Source: Prevotella sp. UBA6429 (GTDB lineage: Bacteria > Bacteroidota > Bacteroidia > Bacteroidales > Bacteroidaceae). From it: DNA of 25,517 nt. Location of the stretch: contig DJOV01000090.1 of the NCBI GenBank assembly GCA_002437285.1, forward strand, positions 1 to 25,517. The letters run 5' to 3'. The notes under the pieces were generated by a model that was given only the letters and a program-made list of their open reading frames with translations, was not told the origin of the DNA and did no database searches. A program made the position numbers and the translations under genes. Every line of letters begins with the position of its first letter. The first letter of the stretch is position 1. Shown here in pieces: positions 16,877 through 25,401 of this stretch.

Positions 16877-18208
16877 CTATAAGCTTCTTACGAGTGTCTT
16901 GAACTGTTCGCCGCGGTCCTCCATGTTCTTGAAGAGGTCGAAGCTGGCACAACAGGGCGACAGCAGCACGGTGTCGCCAGTCTGGGCCATGTCATAGCAA
17001 GCCTCCACGCAATCCTTCATGCTGTGTGTGTCGCGCACCGGCAAGCCCAGCTCGTCGAAGAAATGGTGCAGCTTGGTGTTGTCTGCGCCGAGATACACCA
17101 GTCCACGGCACTTCTTCTTTACCAGATCCTTGATCTCGTTGTAGTCGTTGCCCTTGTCCTTGCCGCCGAGGATGAGCACCACCGGTGTCTTCATGCTCTC
17201 CAGTGCGTACCAGCAGGCATCCACATTGGTGGCTTTCGAGTCGTTGACGTAGTGCACGCCACGCACGTCACATACCTTTTCCAGACGGTGCTCCACGCCG
17301 GGGAAGTCGCTGAGGCTCTTTCGGATGATCTCCTTCTTGATGCCTGTGATGTTGGAGGCGAGGCCTGCAGCCAGCGAGTTGTAGATGTTGTGCTTGCCGG
17401 TAAGCGACAGCTCCTCCTGCTCCATGTTGAACGGAGTGGGGTACTCCAGCTTGTATTGTCCTTCCTCGATGTAAGCGATGGAGCCCTCCTCCTTCAGTTC
17501 CGAGAAGGGGCAAGCCACAGCCTTGATGTCATATTTCTTCAGTTCCTCCTTGATGACCGGGTCGTCGTTCCAGTAGATGAAACTGTCTTCGGCTGTCTGG
17601 TTCTGCGTGATACGCATCTTGGCAGCCGCATAGTTCTCAAACTTGTTGTCGTACCGGTCGAGGTGGTCGGGCGTGATGTTGAGCAGGATGGCGATGTTGG
17701 CGCGGAAGTCATACATGTTGTCGAGCTGGAACGAGCTCAACTCGATGATGTAGTATTCGTGCGGATCCTCTGCCACCTGCAACGCCAGGCTCCGCCCGAT
17801 GTTGCCGGCGAGCCCGGCATCATAGCCTGCCGCCTTGAAGATGTGGTAGATGAGCGACGTCGTGGTGGTCTTGCCGTTGGAGCCTGTGATGCAGACCATC
17901 TTCGAGTGTGTGTACCGTCCCGCAAACTCTATCTCGCTGATGATGTGAGTGCCCTGTGTCATGAGCTTCTGGATCATGGGGGCCTCCTTGGGGATGCCCG
18001 GGCTCTTGACGATCTCGTCTGCGTTGAGGATCAGCTCCTCGGTGTGGTGCCCTTCCTCCCAGGCGATATGGTGGTCGTCGAGCACCTTCTTGTATTTGTC
18101 GTTGATCTTCGACATGTCAGACACAAACACGTCGAATCCTTTCTGTTTGGCCAGCACTGCAGCTCCTGCGCCGCTTTCGCCGGCTCCCAAAACTACTATT
18201 CTTTTCAT
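16877..18208 (-). CDS. murD: UDP-N-acetylmuramoylalanine--D-glutamate ligase MurD
   Basis: MurD adds D-glutamate to UDP-MurNAc-L-Ala. The 443-residue product starts MKRIVVLGAGESGAGAAVLA at ATG 18208. The frame is open 25 codons further up, but that segment is not MurD-like. The ATP loop GSNGKTTTT lies at 109-117. The central NITPDHLDRYDNKFENYAAAK and the C-terminal YVNDSKATNVDA and LSPCCASFDLFKNMEDRG are all characteristic of MurD. It is preceded by a 122-base spacer after mraY that contains a short tandem repeat and small hairpins. Confidence 0.97.
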   Translation of the reverse strand: MKRIVVLGAGESGAGAAVLAKQKGFDVFVSDMSKINDKYKKVLDDHHIAWEEGHHTEELILNADEIVKSPGIPKEAPMIQKLMTQGTHIISEIEFAGRYTHSKMVCITGSNGKTTTTSLIYHIFKAAGYDAGLAGNIGRSLALQVAEDPHEYYIIELSSFQLDNMYDFRANIAILLNITPDHLDRYDNKFENYAAAKMRITQNQTAEDSFIYWNDDPVIKEELKKYDIKAVACPFSELKEEGSIAYIEEGQYKLEYPTPFNMEQEELSLTGKHNIYNSLAAGLASNITGIKKEIIRKSLSDFPGVEHRLEKVCDVRGVHYVNDSKATNVDACWYALESMKTPVVLILGGKDKGNDYNEIKDLVKKKCRGLVYLGADNTKLHHFFDELGLPVRDTHSMKDCVEACYDMAQTGDTVLLSPCCASFDLFKNMEDRGEQFKTLVRSL

Positions 18209-18294
18209 AGCTTTCTTTTTATCGATTGTTGTTGTGTGAGGGCACCGCGTGCTCTCCTCACCTCCTGGGCCTCCTCGGGTCACTTGCCCGGTGC

Positions 18295-18330
18295 CGTCTC
18301 CTTGTGGCAGGCGGTCACCTTGTGGCAGGC
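18295..18330. repeat. 18-bp tandem duplication in the mraY-murD spacer
   Basis: Two 18-bp units lie side by side, 18313-18330 and 18295-18312, matching at 16 of 18 positions; the shared core is CCTTGTGGCAGGC. The array directly abuts the mraY stop codon, on its 3' side. A short interrupted stem at 18236-18261 (GTGAG/CTCAC plus GCAC/GTGC) follows in the same spacer. No function is evident. Confidence 0.7.
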
Positions 18331-19602
18331 TTACCTGATTTTCAGGGTGATGATGGTCAGTGCCGCAAGTATGATGGTGATGATCCAGAAACGGATGGTG
18401 ATCTTAGACTCATGCTTGGCCGAATGTGGCGACTTGATGAGATACTTGCACTCGGGATCCAGTTGGTCGTCGGTCACTCTGAAGTTGTCGTGTATCGGAG
18501 TGCGCTTGAAGATGCGCTGCTTCACTCCCTTGTGCTTGCCAATCTTGTAGTACCACACCTGGCAGATGACGCTGAGGCTCTCCACAAAGAACACACCGCA
18601 GAGAATGGGCAGCATCAGCTCCTTGTGGATGATGATGGCTCCCACGCCGATGATGCCGCCGATGGTGAGCGATCCCGTGTCGCCCATGAACACTTGCGCC
18701 GGATAAGCGTTGTACCAAAGGAAGCCGATGAGGGCTCCCACGAAGGCGCACATGAACACCACCAGCTCTTGCGAGCCCGGTATGTACATGATGTTGAGGT
18801 AAGCCGCAAACTCCATGTGCGAGCTCACGTAGGCCAGTATGCCGAGCGCCACGCCGATGATGGCCGAGTTGCCGGCACACATGCCGTCCATGCCGTCGTT
18901 GAGGTTGGCACCGTTGCTGACAGCCGTCACGACGAAGATGGTCATGATGACAAACAGCACCCAGCCGGCTGCCGACCTGTATTTGCCGCAGAACGACATG
19001 ATGCGTGAGTAGTCGAGGTTGTGCCCCTTGATAAACGGTATGGTCGTCTTGAGCGACTTCTCAGCCTCGGTGTTGTGGCTCACGACCAGTTCCTGTCCGT
19101 TCTGGCGTTCGGTCGTGAGGTTCTCGTTCATTTTCACATCGGGCGAGGCCCAGAGCGTCAGTCCCACGATGAGGCCGATGGAGACCTGTCCGACAATCTT
19201 GTATTTGCCCTTCAGGCCCTCCTTGTTGCGGCGGAAGATCTTGATGAAATCGTCCATGCCACCCAGAAATCCCAGCCACACGGTGGTGATGATCATGAGG
19301 ATGAGGTAGATGTTTCTCAGTCGGCCGAGCAGCAGCACGGGGATGAGGATTGACACGATGATGATGATGCCGCCCATCGACGGTACCCCGATTTTCTTCA
19401 CGCCAAACGGGTCGATGCTGGCGTCGCGCTGTGTCTCGGTGATCTGTTTGGTCTTGAGATACTTGATAAACTTCTCGCCAAACCAGGTGGAGATGACCAG
19501 CGACAGGATGAGCGCCAGCAGCGCGCGGAAGGAGATGTACCCCCACATGCCCGAGCCGCTGATGCCAAACTGCTCCAAGAACCGGAAAAGATAATATAAC
19601 AT
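18331..19602 (-). CDS. mraY: Phospho-MurNAc-pentapeptide transferase MraY
   Basis: MraY attaches phospho-MurNAc-pentapeptide to undecaprenyl phosphate in the membrane, giving lipid I. The 423-residue product has about ten hydrophobic segments and the catalytic motifs FLGGMDDFIK, NLNDGMDGMCAG and FMGDTGSLTIGG. The loop that reads HHH in E. coli reads RTPIHDNFR here. Compared with the 360-residue E. coli protein it has a longer hydrophilic segment after LTLWASPDVK, around residues 155-195, a feature I associate with Bacteroidota MraY. The gene follows murE after an 87-base gap. Confidence 0.96.
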   Translation of the reverse strand: MLYYLFRFLEQFGISGSGMWGYISFRALLALILSLVISTWFGEKFIKYLKTKQITETQRDASIDPFGVKKIGVPSMGGIIIIVSILIPVLLLGRLRNIYLILMIITTVWLGFLGGMDDFIKIFRRNKEGLKGKYKIVGQVSIGLIVGLTLWASPDVKMNENLTTERQNGQELVVSHNTEAEKSLKTTIPFIKGHNLDYSRIMSFCGKYRSAAGWVLFVIMTIFVVTAVSNGANLNDGMDGMCAGNSAIIGVALGILAYVSSHMEFAAYLNIMYIPGSQELVVFMCAFVGALIGFLWYNAYPAQVFMGDTGSLTIGGIIGVGAIIIHKELMLPILCGVFFVESLSVICQVWYYKIGKHKGVKQRIFKRTPIHDNFRVTDDQLDPECKYLIKSPHSAKHESKITIRFWIITIILAALTIITLKIR

Positions 19603-19689
19603 AGCCTATAGCTTTTTTTTCTTAGTGAATGGGCGATGGCGACTTACGCTCGCCACCCCCGTGTTGGTTGCTTTCAGAGCGTGCGGCCC

Positions 19690-21141
19690 TTAGGCGTTGA
19701 ATATCTCGTGGAGCACCTCCTTGTCGTCGAAGTGGTGCTTGACGCCCTTGACCTCCTGGTAGTTCTCGTGTCCCTTGCCGGCCACCAGCACCACGTCGTC
19801 CTTCTGTGCCATCATGCAAGCGGTCTTGATGGCCTCCTTGCGGTCCACGATGGTCAGCACCTTCTTCATCTGCTCCTTGTTGAGGCCCGCCACCATGTCG
19901 TCGATGATGGCCTGTGGGTCCTCGAAGCGAGGGTTGTCGCTGGTGATGATCACCTTGTCCGACTGCTTCACGGCCTCTTGCGCCATGAGCGGGCGCTTGC
20001 CGTGGTCGCGGTTGCCGCCCGCCCCGCAGACGGTGATGACGTGCCCCTTGCCGCTGAGCACCTCATGGATGGATGAGAGCACGTTGGCCAAGGCGTCGGG
20101 CGTGTGGGCGTAGTCGACGATGGCGGTGAAGCCGTCGGGCGACTGCACGGGCTCCAGTCGTCCGCTGACGCTGTGCAGGGTGGAGAGCACCACGAGGATG
20201 TCCTCAGGTTGCTTGCCCAGCATGCGCGCAGCGCCATAGACAGCCAGCAGGTTGCTCACGTTGAACTTGCCGATGAACTGCACGCCCACCTCGTGGCCGT
20301 CGATGTCCAGGTACATGCCGGCGAAGTGCATCTCGATGATGCGGGCGCGGAAGTCAGCCATCTGCCGGATGGAGTAAGTCTTCACGGTAGCCTTGGTGTT
20401 CTGCACCATCACCATGCCATTCTTGTCATCGGCGTTGGTGATGGCAAACGCCGTCTTGGGCAGCCCGTCGAAGAACGCCTTCTTGGCGTTGCGGTAGTTC
20501 TCGAACGTCTTGTGGTAGTCGAGGTGGTCGCGGGTGAGATTGGTGAAGATGCCGCCTGCGAACTTCAGTCCGCTGATGCGCTTCTGCGCGATGGCATGGC
20601 TGGAGCACTCCATGAACGCATATTCGCATCCCGCCTGCACCATGCGCCCCAGCAACTCGTTGAGCTCGATGGGGTCGGGGGTGGTGTGGTCGGCCGGTAT
20701 GGCCTCGTCCTCGATATAGTTGCAGACGGTCGACAGCAGGCCACACTTGTGGCCCATCTTGCGAAACATGTTATATAATAAGGTGGCGATGGTCGTCTTG
20801 CCGTTTGTGCCCGTCACTCCTACGAGGGTCAGGTGGTGCGAAGGGTCTCCATAGAACAGGGTGGCCACCTTGCCGGCAGCCTCCTCCGAGTCGGCCACCT
20901 GCACATAGGTCACGCCGTCGGCTTTCTCCTCAGGCAAGTCTTGGCAGACCACAGCCGACGCCCCGAGCTCGATGGCTTTGGGTATGAACTGGTGTCCGTC
21001 GACCTGTGTGCCCTTCATGGCGATGAACAGGTGCCCAGGCTTCACTTTTCTTGAGTCGATGTCAACTCCCGTGATGTTCACGTCCATGTCGCCGACCATG
21101 GCCAGCGGCTTGGTGTTCTTCAACAGTTCTTGCAGTTTCAT
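19690..21141 (-). CDS. murE: UDP-MurNAc-tripeptide synthetase MurE (meso-diaminopimelate type)
   Basis: MurE adds the third residue of the stem peptide. The 483-residue product has the ATP loop GTNGKTT (111-117), the substrate segment TTPDPIELNELL and the amino-acid-selecting motif DNPR (402-405). DNPR is the signature of enzymes that add meso-diaminopimelate rather than lysine, so this wall is predicted to be DAP-type. The start MKLQELL matches family N-termini. It follows ftsI by 18 bases. murF, which sits next to murE in E. coli, is not in this window. Confidence 0.97.
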   Translation of the reverse strand: MKLQELLKNTKPLAMVGDMDVNITGVDIDSRKVKPGHLFIAMKGTQVDGHQFIPKAIELGASAVVCQDLPEEKADGVTYVQVADSEEAAGKVATLFYGDPSHHLTLVGVTGTNGKTTIATLLYNMFRKMGHKCGLLSTVCNYIEDEAIPADHTTPDPIELNELLGRMVQAGCEYAFMECSSHAIAQKRISGLKFAGGIFTNLTRDHLDYHKTFENYRNAKKAFFDGLPKTAFAITNADDKNGMVMVQNTKATVKTYSIRQMADFRARIIEMHFAGMYLDIDGHEVGVQFIGKFNVSNLLAVYGAARMLGKQPEDILVVLSTLHSVSGRLEPVQSPDGFTAIVDYAHTPDALANVLSSIHEVLSGKGHVITVCGAGGNRDHGKRPLMAQEAVKQSDKVIITSDNPRFEDPQAIIDDMVAGLNKEQMKKVLTIVDRKEAIKTACMMAQKDDVVLVAGKGHENYQEVKGVKHHFDDKEVLHEIFNA

Positions 21142-21159
21142 AAGTATTGTCTGTTATTG

Positions 21160-23325
21160 TTATTCCAGTTTGAGTGTGCAGGTCTCTTTGCCCTTGATGT
21201 AGTGTCCGGGCTCCAGGCTCTGTTCCACTACCTTGCCGCGGCCCTTGACCAGGCACCTGACACCGCGGCTCTCGATGAGGTAGACGGCATCGCGCGCGCC
21301 CATTCCGATTACGTTGGGCATGTGCCGCCGGCCCATCTGTGGCTCTTTCCTCAGGACGACGCCATTGCTTTTGCGCAAGGCGTTTCCCCAGACGAGGGCC
21401 GCCTGTGTGGCCTGTGTGGCATAGTTGGTCGTCGTGTGGATGCCGAGGATCGAGAGGACGCGTTGCGCGGAGAAGATGTTTCCGCTCTTCACGTCGGGTA
21501 TCGGGTGTGACGCCGAGTCGCGCGCATCGCTGATGTCGTACCTGACATACTTGGCCATGATGCCCTCGGCGATGTCCTTAAACACCTCGCCGCTCATCCA
21601 GCCGTAGGCGGGCATGCCCTGTTTCTGAATGCAGACGATGCAGCTGTAATAGGGCTTGTCCTTCTCGCCAAACCATCCTGCAAACGAGAGCAGGTGGTTG
21701 GGCACTCCCTTGTATGACCCGTTCTTGGCGATCATGGCCGTTCCTGTCTTGCCGCACACCCAGAAGTTGGGGCTGTTGGCCTTCTTGCCCGTGCCGTTGA
21801 TGACGACGCGGTGCAGGAGGTCTTGTATGATCTTGATGGTCTTTTCCGAGGCGATGTGCTCACGTCCTTTCACCACGGCGGGTGGATAGCTGGTCAGGGT
21901 GTCGCCGTTTTTGACGGTAGCCTTCACAAACCGCGGCTGCATCATGCGTCCGTTGTTGGCGATGGCGTTGTAGAAGGTGAGCGTGTAGATGGGCGGTATG
22001 AGTGTCTCGTAGCCGATGCTCATCCACAGCAAGGCCGTCTTGCTCCAGTTTTTCCACTGTCCGTTGGGATATTTCTGCGGCATGCGTATCCAGGGCTTGG
22101 CGTGTCCCTCGATGGGTATGCTGATGTTGGGGTCGTTGATGCCCGTGCGCCAGATGCCCCTCACGAATTTCTCCGGGTCGTTGTGGTAGAACTTGTCGAC
22201 CATGTAGCTGATGCCGATGTTGGAGCTGAGCTCCATGGCCTGGCCCAGCGAGATGGTGCCGTAGCCTCCCGAGCGCCAGTGGCTGTCTTTCATGTCGCGT
22301 CCGTAGACGTGCCAGATGCCGTTGCCGGTGGGTATGGTGAACGACGTGTCGCACACGCCGTCCTCGAGAGCCGTCATCACCGAGGCGGTCTTGAAGACCG
22401 ATCCCGGTTCCACGAGGTCGGTGACGGCGTGGTTCTGTATCTCGCGGTATTTGCCGTCGACACACTTCTCCAGGTTGACGATGGCCTTCACGTCGCCCGT
22501 CTTCACGTCCATGACGATGGCCACGCCAAACTCGGCGTTGATCTCCTGGAGCTTCTTGAGCACGGCGCGCTCGGCCAGGTCCTGCATGCTCACGTTGATG
22601 GTGGTCATGATGTCGGCGCCCTCCACGGGCTCGCGCTCGATGATGTCCATGTATTTGCTGAGCACCTTGCGGCGGTTTTTCAGGCCGTCGGTGCCGCGCA
22701 GCAGCGAGTCGTAGGAGAATTCCAGGCCGCAGCGTGGCGTGCGCCCCATGTCTTTCTCGCTGTACATCATGCCGATGGTGCGCGCAGCCATGTTGCCGTA
22801 AGGCCTGGTGCGCGACTGCAGCTCCTGGGGCACGAATCCGCTCTGAAAACGCTTCAGGCGAAGCACGGGCAGCTCCTTCACCTCCGAATAGGTGTTGTAG
22901 TTGACGCGCTTGGGCCATATCGGGTAGTAGCGCTTGCCCTCGCGGCGCCCTTTCTCCAGGTGGGCCTTGAAGGCACCGGCCGTCATTGTCGGAAAAATCT
23001 CGTGCAGTCCGGTGCAGATGCTGTCGAGCTTGGCCTCCCAGAGCGAGTCGTTGCCGGCCTCGTGCAGCTGTCCGAAGTCCATGTAGAGTTTAAACTCCGG
23101 GAGCGACGACGCCAGCAACTGCCCGTCGTCGCTGAGGATGTTGCCGCGCTGCGAGGGCACGGGCACGCTGTCTCGCGTCTCGCGCTTGGCCACTTGCTCC
23201 CAGTAGGATCGCTTGGCCGTCATGATGTAGCCCGCCTTGACGAGGATGCCCAGAGCCACCAGCGACAGCAGCATGCAGATGAAGCTGTAGCGTGGCATGA
23301 CCTTTTTGTAGTTGAACTTGCTCAT
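21160..23325 (-). CDS. ftsI: Septal transpeptidase FtsI (class B penicillin-binding protein)
   Basis: FtsI cross-links septal peptidoglycan in the periplasm. The 721-residue product has one transmembrane anchor at about residues 13-36, then the PBP dimerisation segment RDSVPVPSQRGNILSDDG. The three catalytic transpeptidase motifs are SVFK (S309 nucleophile, K312), SSN (367-369) and KTG (526-528). From about 664 to the end there is one PASTA domain (MPNVIGMGARDAVYLIESRG). Length and PASTA end are normal for Bacteroidota. The start codon is 6 bases after the ftsL-like gene, so the two are likely co-translated. Confidence 0.96.
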   Translation of the reverse strand: MSKFNYKKVMPRYSFICMLLSLVALGILVKAGYIMTAKRSYWEQVAKRETRDSVPVPSQRGNILSDDGQLLASSLPEFKLYMDFGQLHEAGNDSLWEAKLDSICTGLHEIFPTMTAGAFKAHLEKGRREGKRYYPIWPKRVNYNTYSEVKELPVLRLKRFQSGFVPQELQSRTRPYGNMAARTIGMMYSEKDMGRTPRCGLEFSYDSLLRGTDGLKNRRKVLSKYMDIIEREPVEGADIMTTINVSMQDLAERAVLKKLQEINAEFGVAIVMDVKTGDVKAIVNLEKCVDGKYREIQNHAVTDLVEPGSVFKTASVMTALEDGVCDTSFTIPTGNGIWHVYGRDMKDSHWRSGGYGTISLGQAMELSSNIGISYMVDKFYHNDPEKFVRGIWRTGINDPNISIPIEGHAKPWIRMPQKYPNGQWKNWSKTALLWMSIGYETLIPPIYTLTFYNAIANNGRMMQPRFVKATVKNGDTLTSYPPAVVKGREHIASEKTIKIIQDLLHRVVINGTGKKANSPNFWVCGKTGTAMIAKNGSYKGVPNHLLSFAGWFGEKDKPYYSCIVCIQKQGMPAYGWMSGEVFKDIAEGIMAKYVRYDISDARDSASHPIPDVKSGNIFSAQRVLSILGIHTTTNYATQATQAALVWGNALRKSNGVVLRKEPQMGRRHMPNVIGMGARDAVYLIESRGVRCLVKGRGKVVEQSLEPGHYIKGKETCTLKLE

Positions 23326-23331
23326 GACGGG

Positions 23332-23784
23332 TTATTGACCATTGGGTATTTCTATAAAATAAGGAGGTTGGCTGGCTATTTTCAGCACGCTGTCCTTGTT
23401 GTTCTTCAGCATGTCGAGCACATTGCTCTCGCGGCTGACTTCGGTGAGCTCGCTTTGGCTGCTGAGCGCCTTGTATTTGGCCTCGGTCAGCTGTTGGTGA
23501 AGCTTGTCTATCTCGATGATGTCCTGTTGGCAACTGTACCGGTTGGAGACGTAGATGACCATGAAGAACGCGATGAGCAGGATGAGCCATACCTGCCGGC
23601 GTATGATGGCCGCATTGAGGATGTCGCCGCCCAGTATCTTGCGCAGCGAGAACTTGATCGACTGTGGCGACTCGTCCTCGGTGGCCGTCTCCTCGATGAC
23701 CTCTTGCAGCGTCAGCTCCTCCAGGGGCTTGCGCCCTGTCGGCTTTTTTTCGTCTTCCTTGATGTTGGGTTTGCTTTCAGTCAT
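23332..23784 (-). CDS. FtsL-like division protein
   Basis: The 150-residue product has a charged cytoplasmic N-terminus of about 60 residues, one transmembrane helix (VWLILLIAFFMVIYVSN, about 65-81), and a short periplasmic coiled coil (IIEIDKLHQQLTEAKYKALS). This is the FtsL/DivIC plan. FtsL forms a complex with FtsB and FtsQ that activates FtsW-FtsI. The cytoplasmic part is longer than in E. coli FtsL, as in other Bacteroidota. Sequence similarity is too weak to prove the family. The assignment rests on topology and on position, overlapping the end of rsmH by 4 bases (ATGA) and lying 6 bases before ftsI. Confidence 0.85.
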   Translation of the reverse strand: MTESKPNIKEDEKKPTGRKPLEELTLQEVIEETATEDESPQSIKFSLRKILGGDILNAAIIRRQVWLILLIAFFMVIYVSNRYSCQQDIIEIDKLHQQLTEAKYKALSSQSELTEVSRESNVLDMLKNNKDSVLKIASQPPYFIEIPNGQ

Positions 23785-24737
23785 TTCTTCTCGGCTATTC
23801 TTAGTTTGGCGCTTCTGCTTCTCGGGTTGCTCCGCTGCTCCTCGTCGGAGGGTGTGATCACTTTTGATGTGACCATGCGATAGGGGCTCTCTACGCGCCC
23901 GAAGAAGTCTTGTTCCACCTTCCCGTCGGCCCGTCCTGTCTTCATGACGTTTTTCACGATGCGGTCTTCGAGCGAGTGGTAGGTGATGATGCTGAGCCGT
24001 CCGCCCGGCGCCAGCAGTTCGGTGGCTGCCGCGAGCATCTCCTTGAGAGCGTCCATCTCGTGGTTCACCTCGATGCGCAACGCCTGGAAGAGGCGGGCCA
24101 GATCCTTCTTCTCGCGATCGCGGCGGAAGAGAGGTTCCACGGCCTCCATCAGGTCGTGGGTGGTGAGGATGGGCTTTTGCTGGCGGGCCTTGGCCAGTGT
24201 GGCGGCGATGCGGCGCGAGGTGCGCAGCTCACCGTAGAGGTAGAGCACGTCGGCCAGCCGTGCCTCGTCATACTCGTTGACGATGTCGGCGGCGGTCTTG
24301 CCGGCCCGTTTGTTCATGCGCATGTCGAGGGGCGCGTCGAAGCGGAAAGAGAAGCCCCGGCTCTCGTCGTCGAAGTGGTGGCTCGACACGCCCAGGTCGC
24401 CCAGCAGACCGTCGATGTGGTCGGTGCCGTGGTAGCGCATCCAGTTTTTCAGGTAGCGGAAGTTGGACCTGACGAAGGTGAACACCGGCCGCTCCTGTGG
24501 TTGGGCCGAAGCGGCCCCTGCGTCGTCGAAGAGCGTCTTGACATTGCCCTCGGCGTCAGCGTCCTGGTCGAATCCGAACAGGCGCCCGCCCTTGCCCAGG
24601 CGTGAGAGGATCTCGCGCGAGTGTCCGCCACCGCCAAAGGTGACGTCCACATAGGTGCCGCCGGGCTTGATGTTGAGCCCGTCAACGCTGGCTTTCAGCA
24701 GCACGGGCACATGATATGTTTCAGCAGTCTTGACCAT
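23781..24737 (-). CDS. rsmH: 16S rRNA (cytosine-1402-N4) methyltransferase RsmH
   Basis: RsmH (MraW) methylates C1402 of 16S rRNA, using S-adenosylmethionine. The 318-residue product has family motifs YHVPVLLKASVDGL at the N-terminus, the SAM-binding loop VDVTFGGGGHSREIL, GLLGDLGVSSHHFD, RGFSFRFDAPLDMRM and LSIITYHSLEDRIVKN. Length is normal. It follows mraZ by 9 bases, and its last 4 bases overlap the next gene. Confidence 0.98.
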   Translation of the reverse strand: MVKTAETYHVPVLLKASVDGLNIKPGGTYVDVTFGGGGHSREILSRLGKGGRLFGFDQDADAEGNVKTLFDDAGAASAQPQERPVFTFVRSNFRYLKNWMRYHGTDHIDGLLGDLGVSSHHFDDESRGFSFRFDAPLDMRMNKRAGKTAADIVNEYDEARLADVLYLYGELRTSRRIAATLAKARQQKPILTTHDLMEAVEPLFRRDREKKDLARLFQALRIEVNHEMDALKEMLAAATELLAPGGRLSIITYHSLEDRIVKNVMKTGRADGKVEQDFFGRVESPYRMVTSKVITPSDEEQRSNPRSRSAKLRIAEKK

Positions 24738-24746
24738 GGGTTGTCT

Positions 24747-25217
24747 CTATTTGTTAGTCGTCGCTTGCGTGTGGTCGGGCGCCATCATCTGTTCCAATGT
24801 CTGCCCGAACTCTTCGGCGGCCATGAAGGGACTGTCTCCCGTCTCGTTGGCCCACACCTCGATGGTGTCGCCCATGCCCACGAAGCGTATGTCCTGCTTG
24901 ATGCCGGCCGCTTCGAGGAAGGCTTTCGGGATGAGTATGCGGCCGCTGGCGTCGACGGCCAGGCTGGTCACGCCGCTCACGAAACTGCGGTAGACCATCT
25001 GCTGGCGGCGGTCCCAGCGCGACAGGCGTGAGCGCATCTCGTCCATCTCGCGGTTCCACACCGTCTCGGGATAGATCACCAGACACTTCTCGAAGATGTC
25101 TTGGCGCAACACCAGACTCTCCTCGCCCGATGCCATGAGCACCTTGCGAAAAGCCGACGGAAGGAAGGCTCTTCCCTTCGTGTCTGTCCGTGCCTCGATG
25201 TTGCCTAAAAAGCGCAT
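24747..25217 (-). CDS. mraZ: Transcriptional regulator MraZ
   Basis: MraZ is a DNA-binding protein with two AbrB-like swapped-hairpin halves that in studied bacteria represses its own dcw operon. The 156-residue product shows the duplicated signature: DTKGRAFLPSAFR (12-24) and DASGRILIPKAFL (89-101). The start MRFLGNIEA fits the family, and the ATG lies about 28 bases after the -7 element. It is the first gene of the cluster, and its probable operator is directly upstream. Confidence 0.97.
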   Translation of the reverse strand: MRFLGNIEARTDTKGRAFLPSAFRKVLMASGEESLVLRQDIFEKCLVIYPETVWNREMDEMRSRLSRWDRRQQMVYRSFVSGVTSLAVDASGRILIPKAFLEAAGIKQDIRFVGMGDTIEVWANETGDSPFMAAEEFGQTLEQMMAPDHTQATTNK

Positions 25218-25244
25218 GCGTTCTTATTTATATAAATCAGGCTT

Positions 25245-25252
25245 CAAAGTTA
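25245..25252 (-). promoter_or_regulatory. -7 element of the mraZ/dcw promoter
   Basis: TAACTTTG (25252-25245) is a full TAnnTTTG match with a leader of about 20-25 bases to the mraZ ATG. No TTG sits at the -33 spacing; that region is occupied by the MraZ-type boxes, which fits repression by blocking polymerase. Confidence 0.65.
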
Positions 25253-25261
25253 CACAAATTT

Positions 25262-25287
25262 CCCCACTTTCCCCCACTTCTCTCCAC
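25262..25287 (-). promoter_or_regulatory. Probable MraZ operator: three GTGG boxes with 10-bp period
   Basis: On the minus strand the boxes TGGAG (25286-25282), TGGGG (25276-25272) and TGGGG (25266-25262) are spaced exactly 10 bp apart, each preceded by G. Published MraZ sites in other bacteria are direct TGGG- or GTGG-type repeats with 5-base spacers, giving the same 10-bp helical period. They end 9 bases upstream of the -7 element. Binding is inferred, not shown. Confidence 0.75.
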
Positions 25288-25401
25288 AAAAAATATTTTT
25301 TTGCGCGATTTCTTGATTGCCGGGTGACGGAGGGCGTGTGGCCGGAGATTACCGATGCTCAATCGCCGCTTATTGGGCAAGACGGGAAAATTGCTGCTGA
25401 A

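Noticed and set aside
17024..18550. 508-codon open frame on the plus strand
   Set aside because: It is antisense to murD and the end of mraY, with low-complexity Val/Leu/His-rich content; it is a by-product of GC-rich coding on the other strand.
21811..23883. 690-codon open frame on the plus strand
   Set aside because: It is antisense to ftsI, the ftsL-like gene and the end of rsmH. It has no recognisable domain and is rich in His, Val and Asp, as typical of shadow frames.
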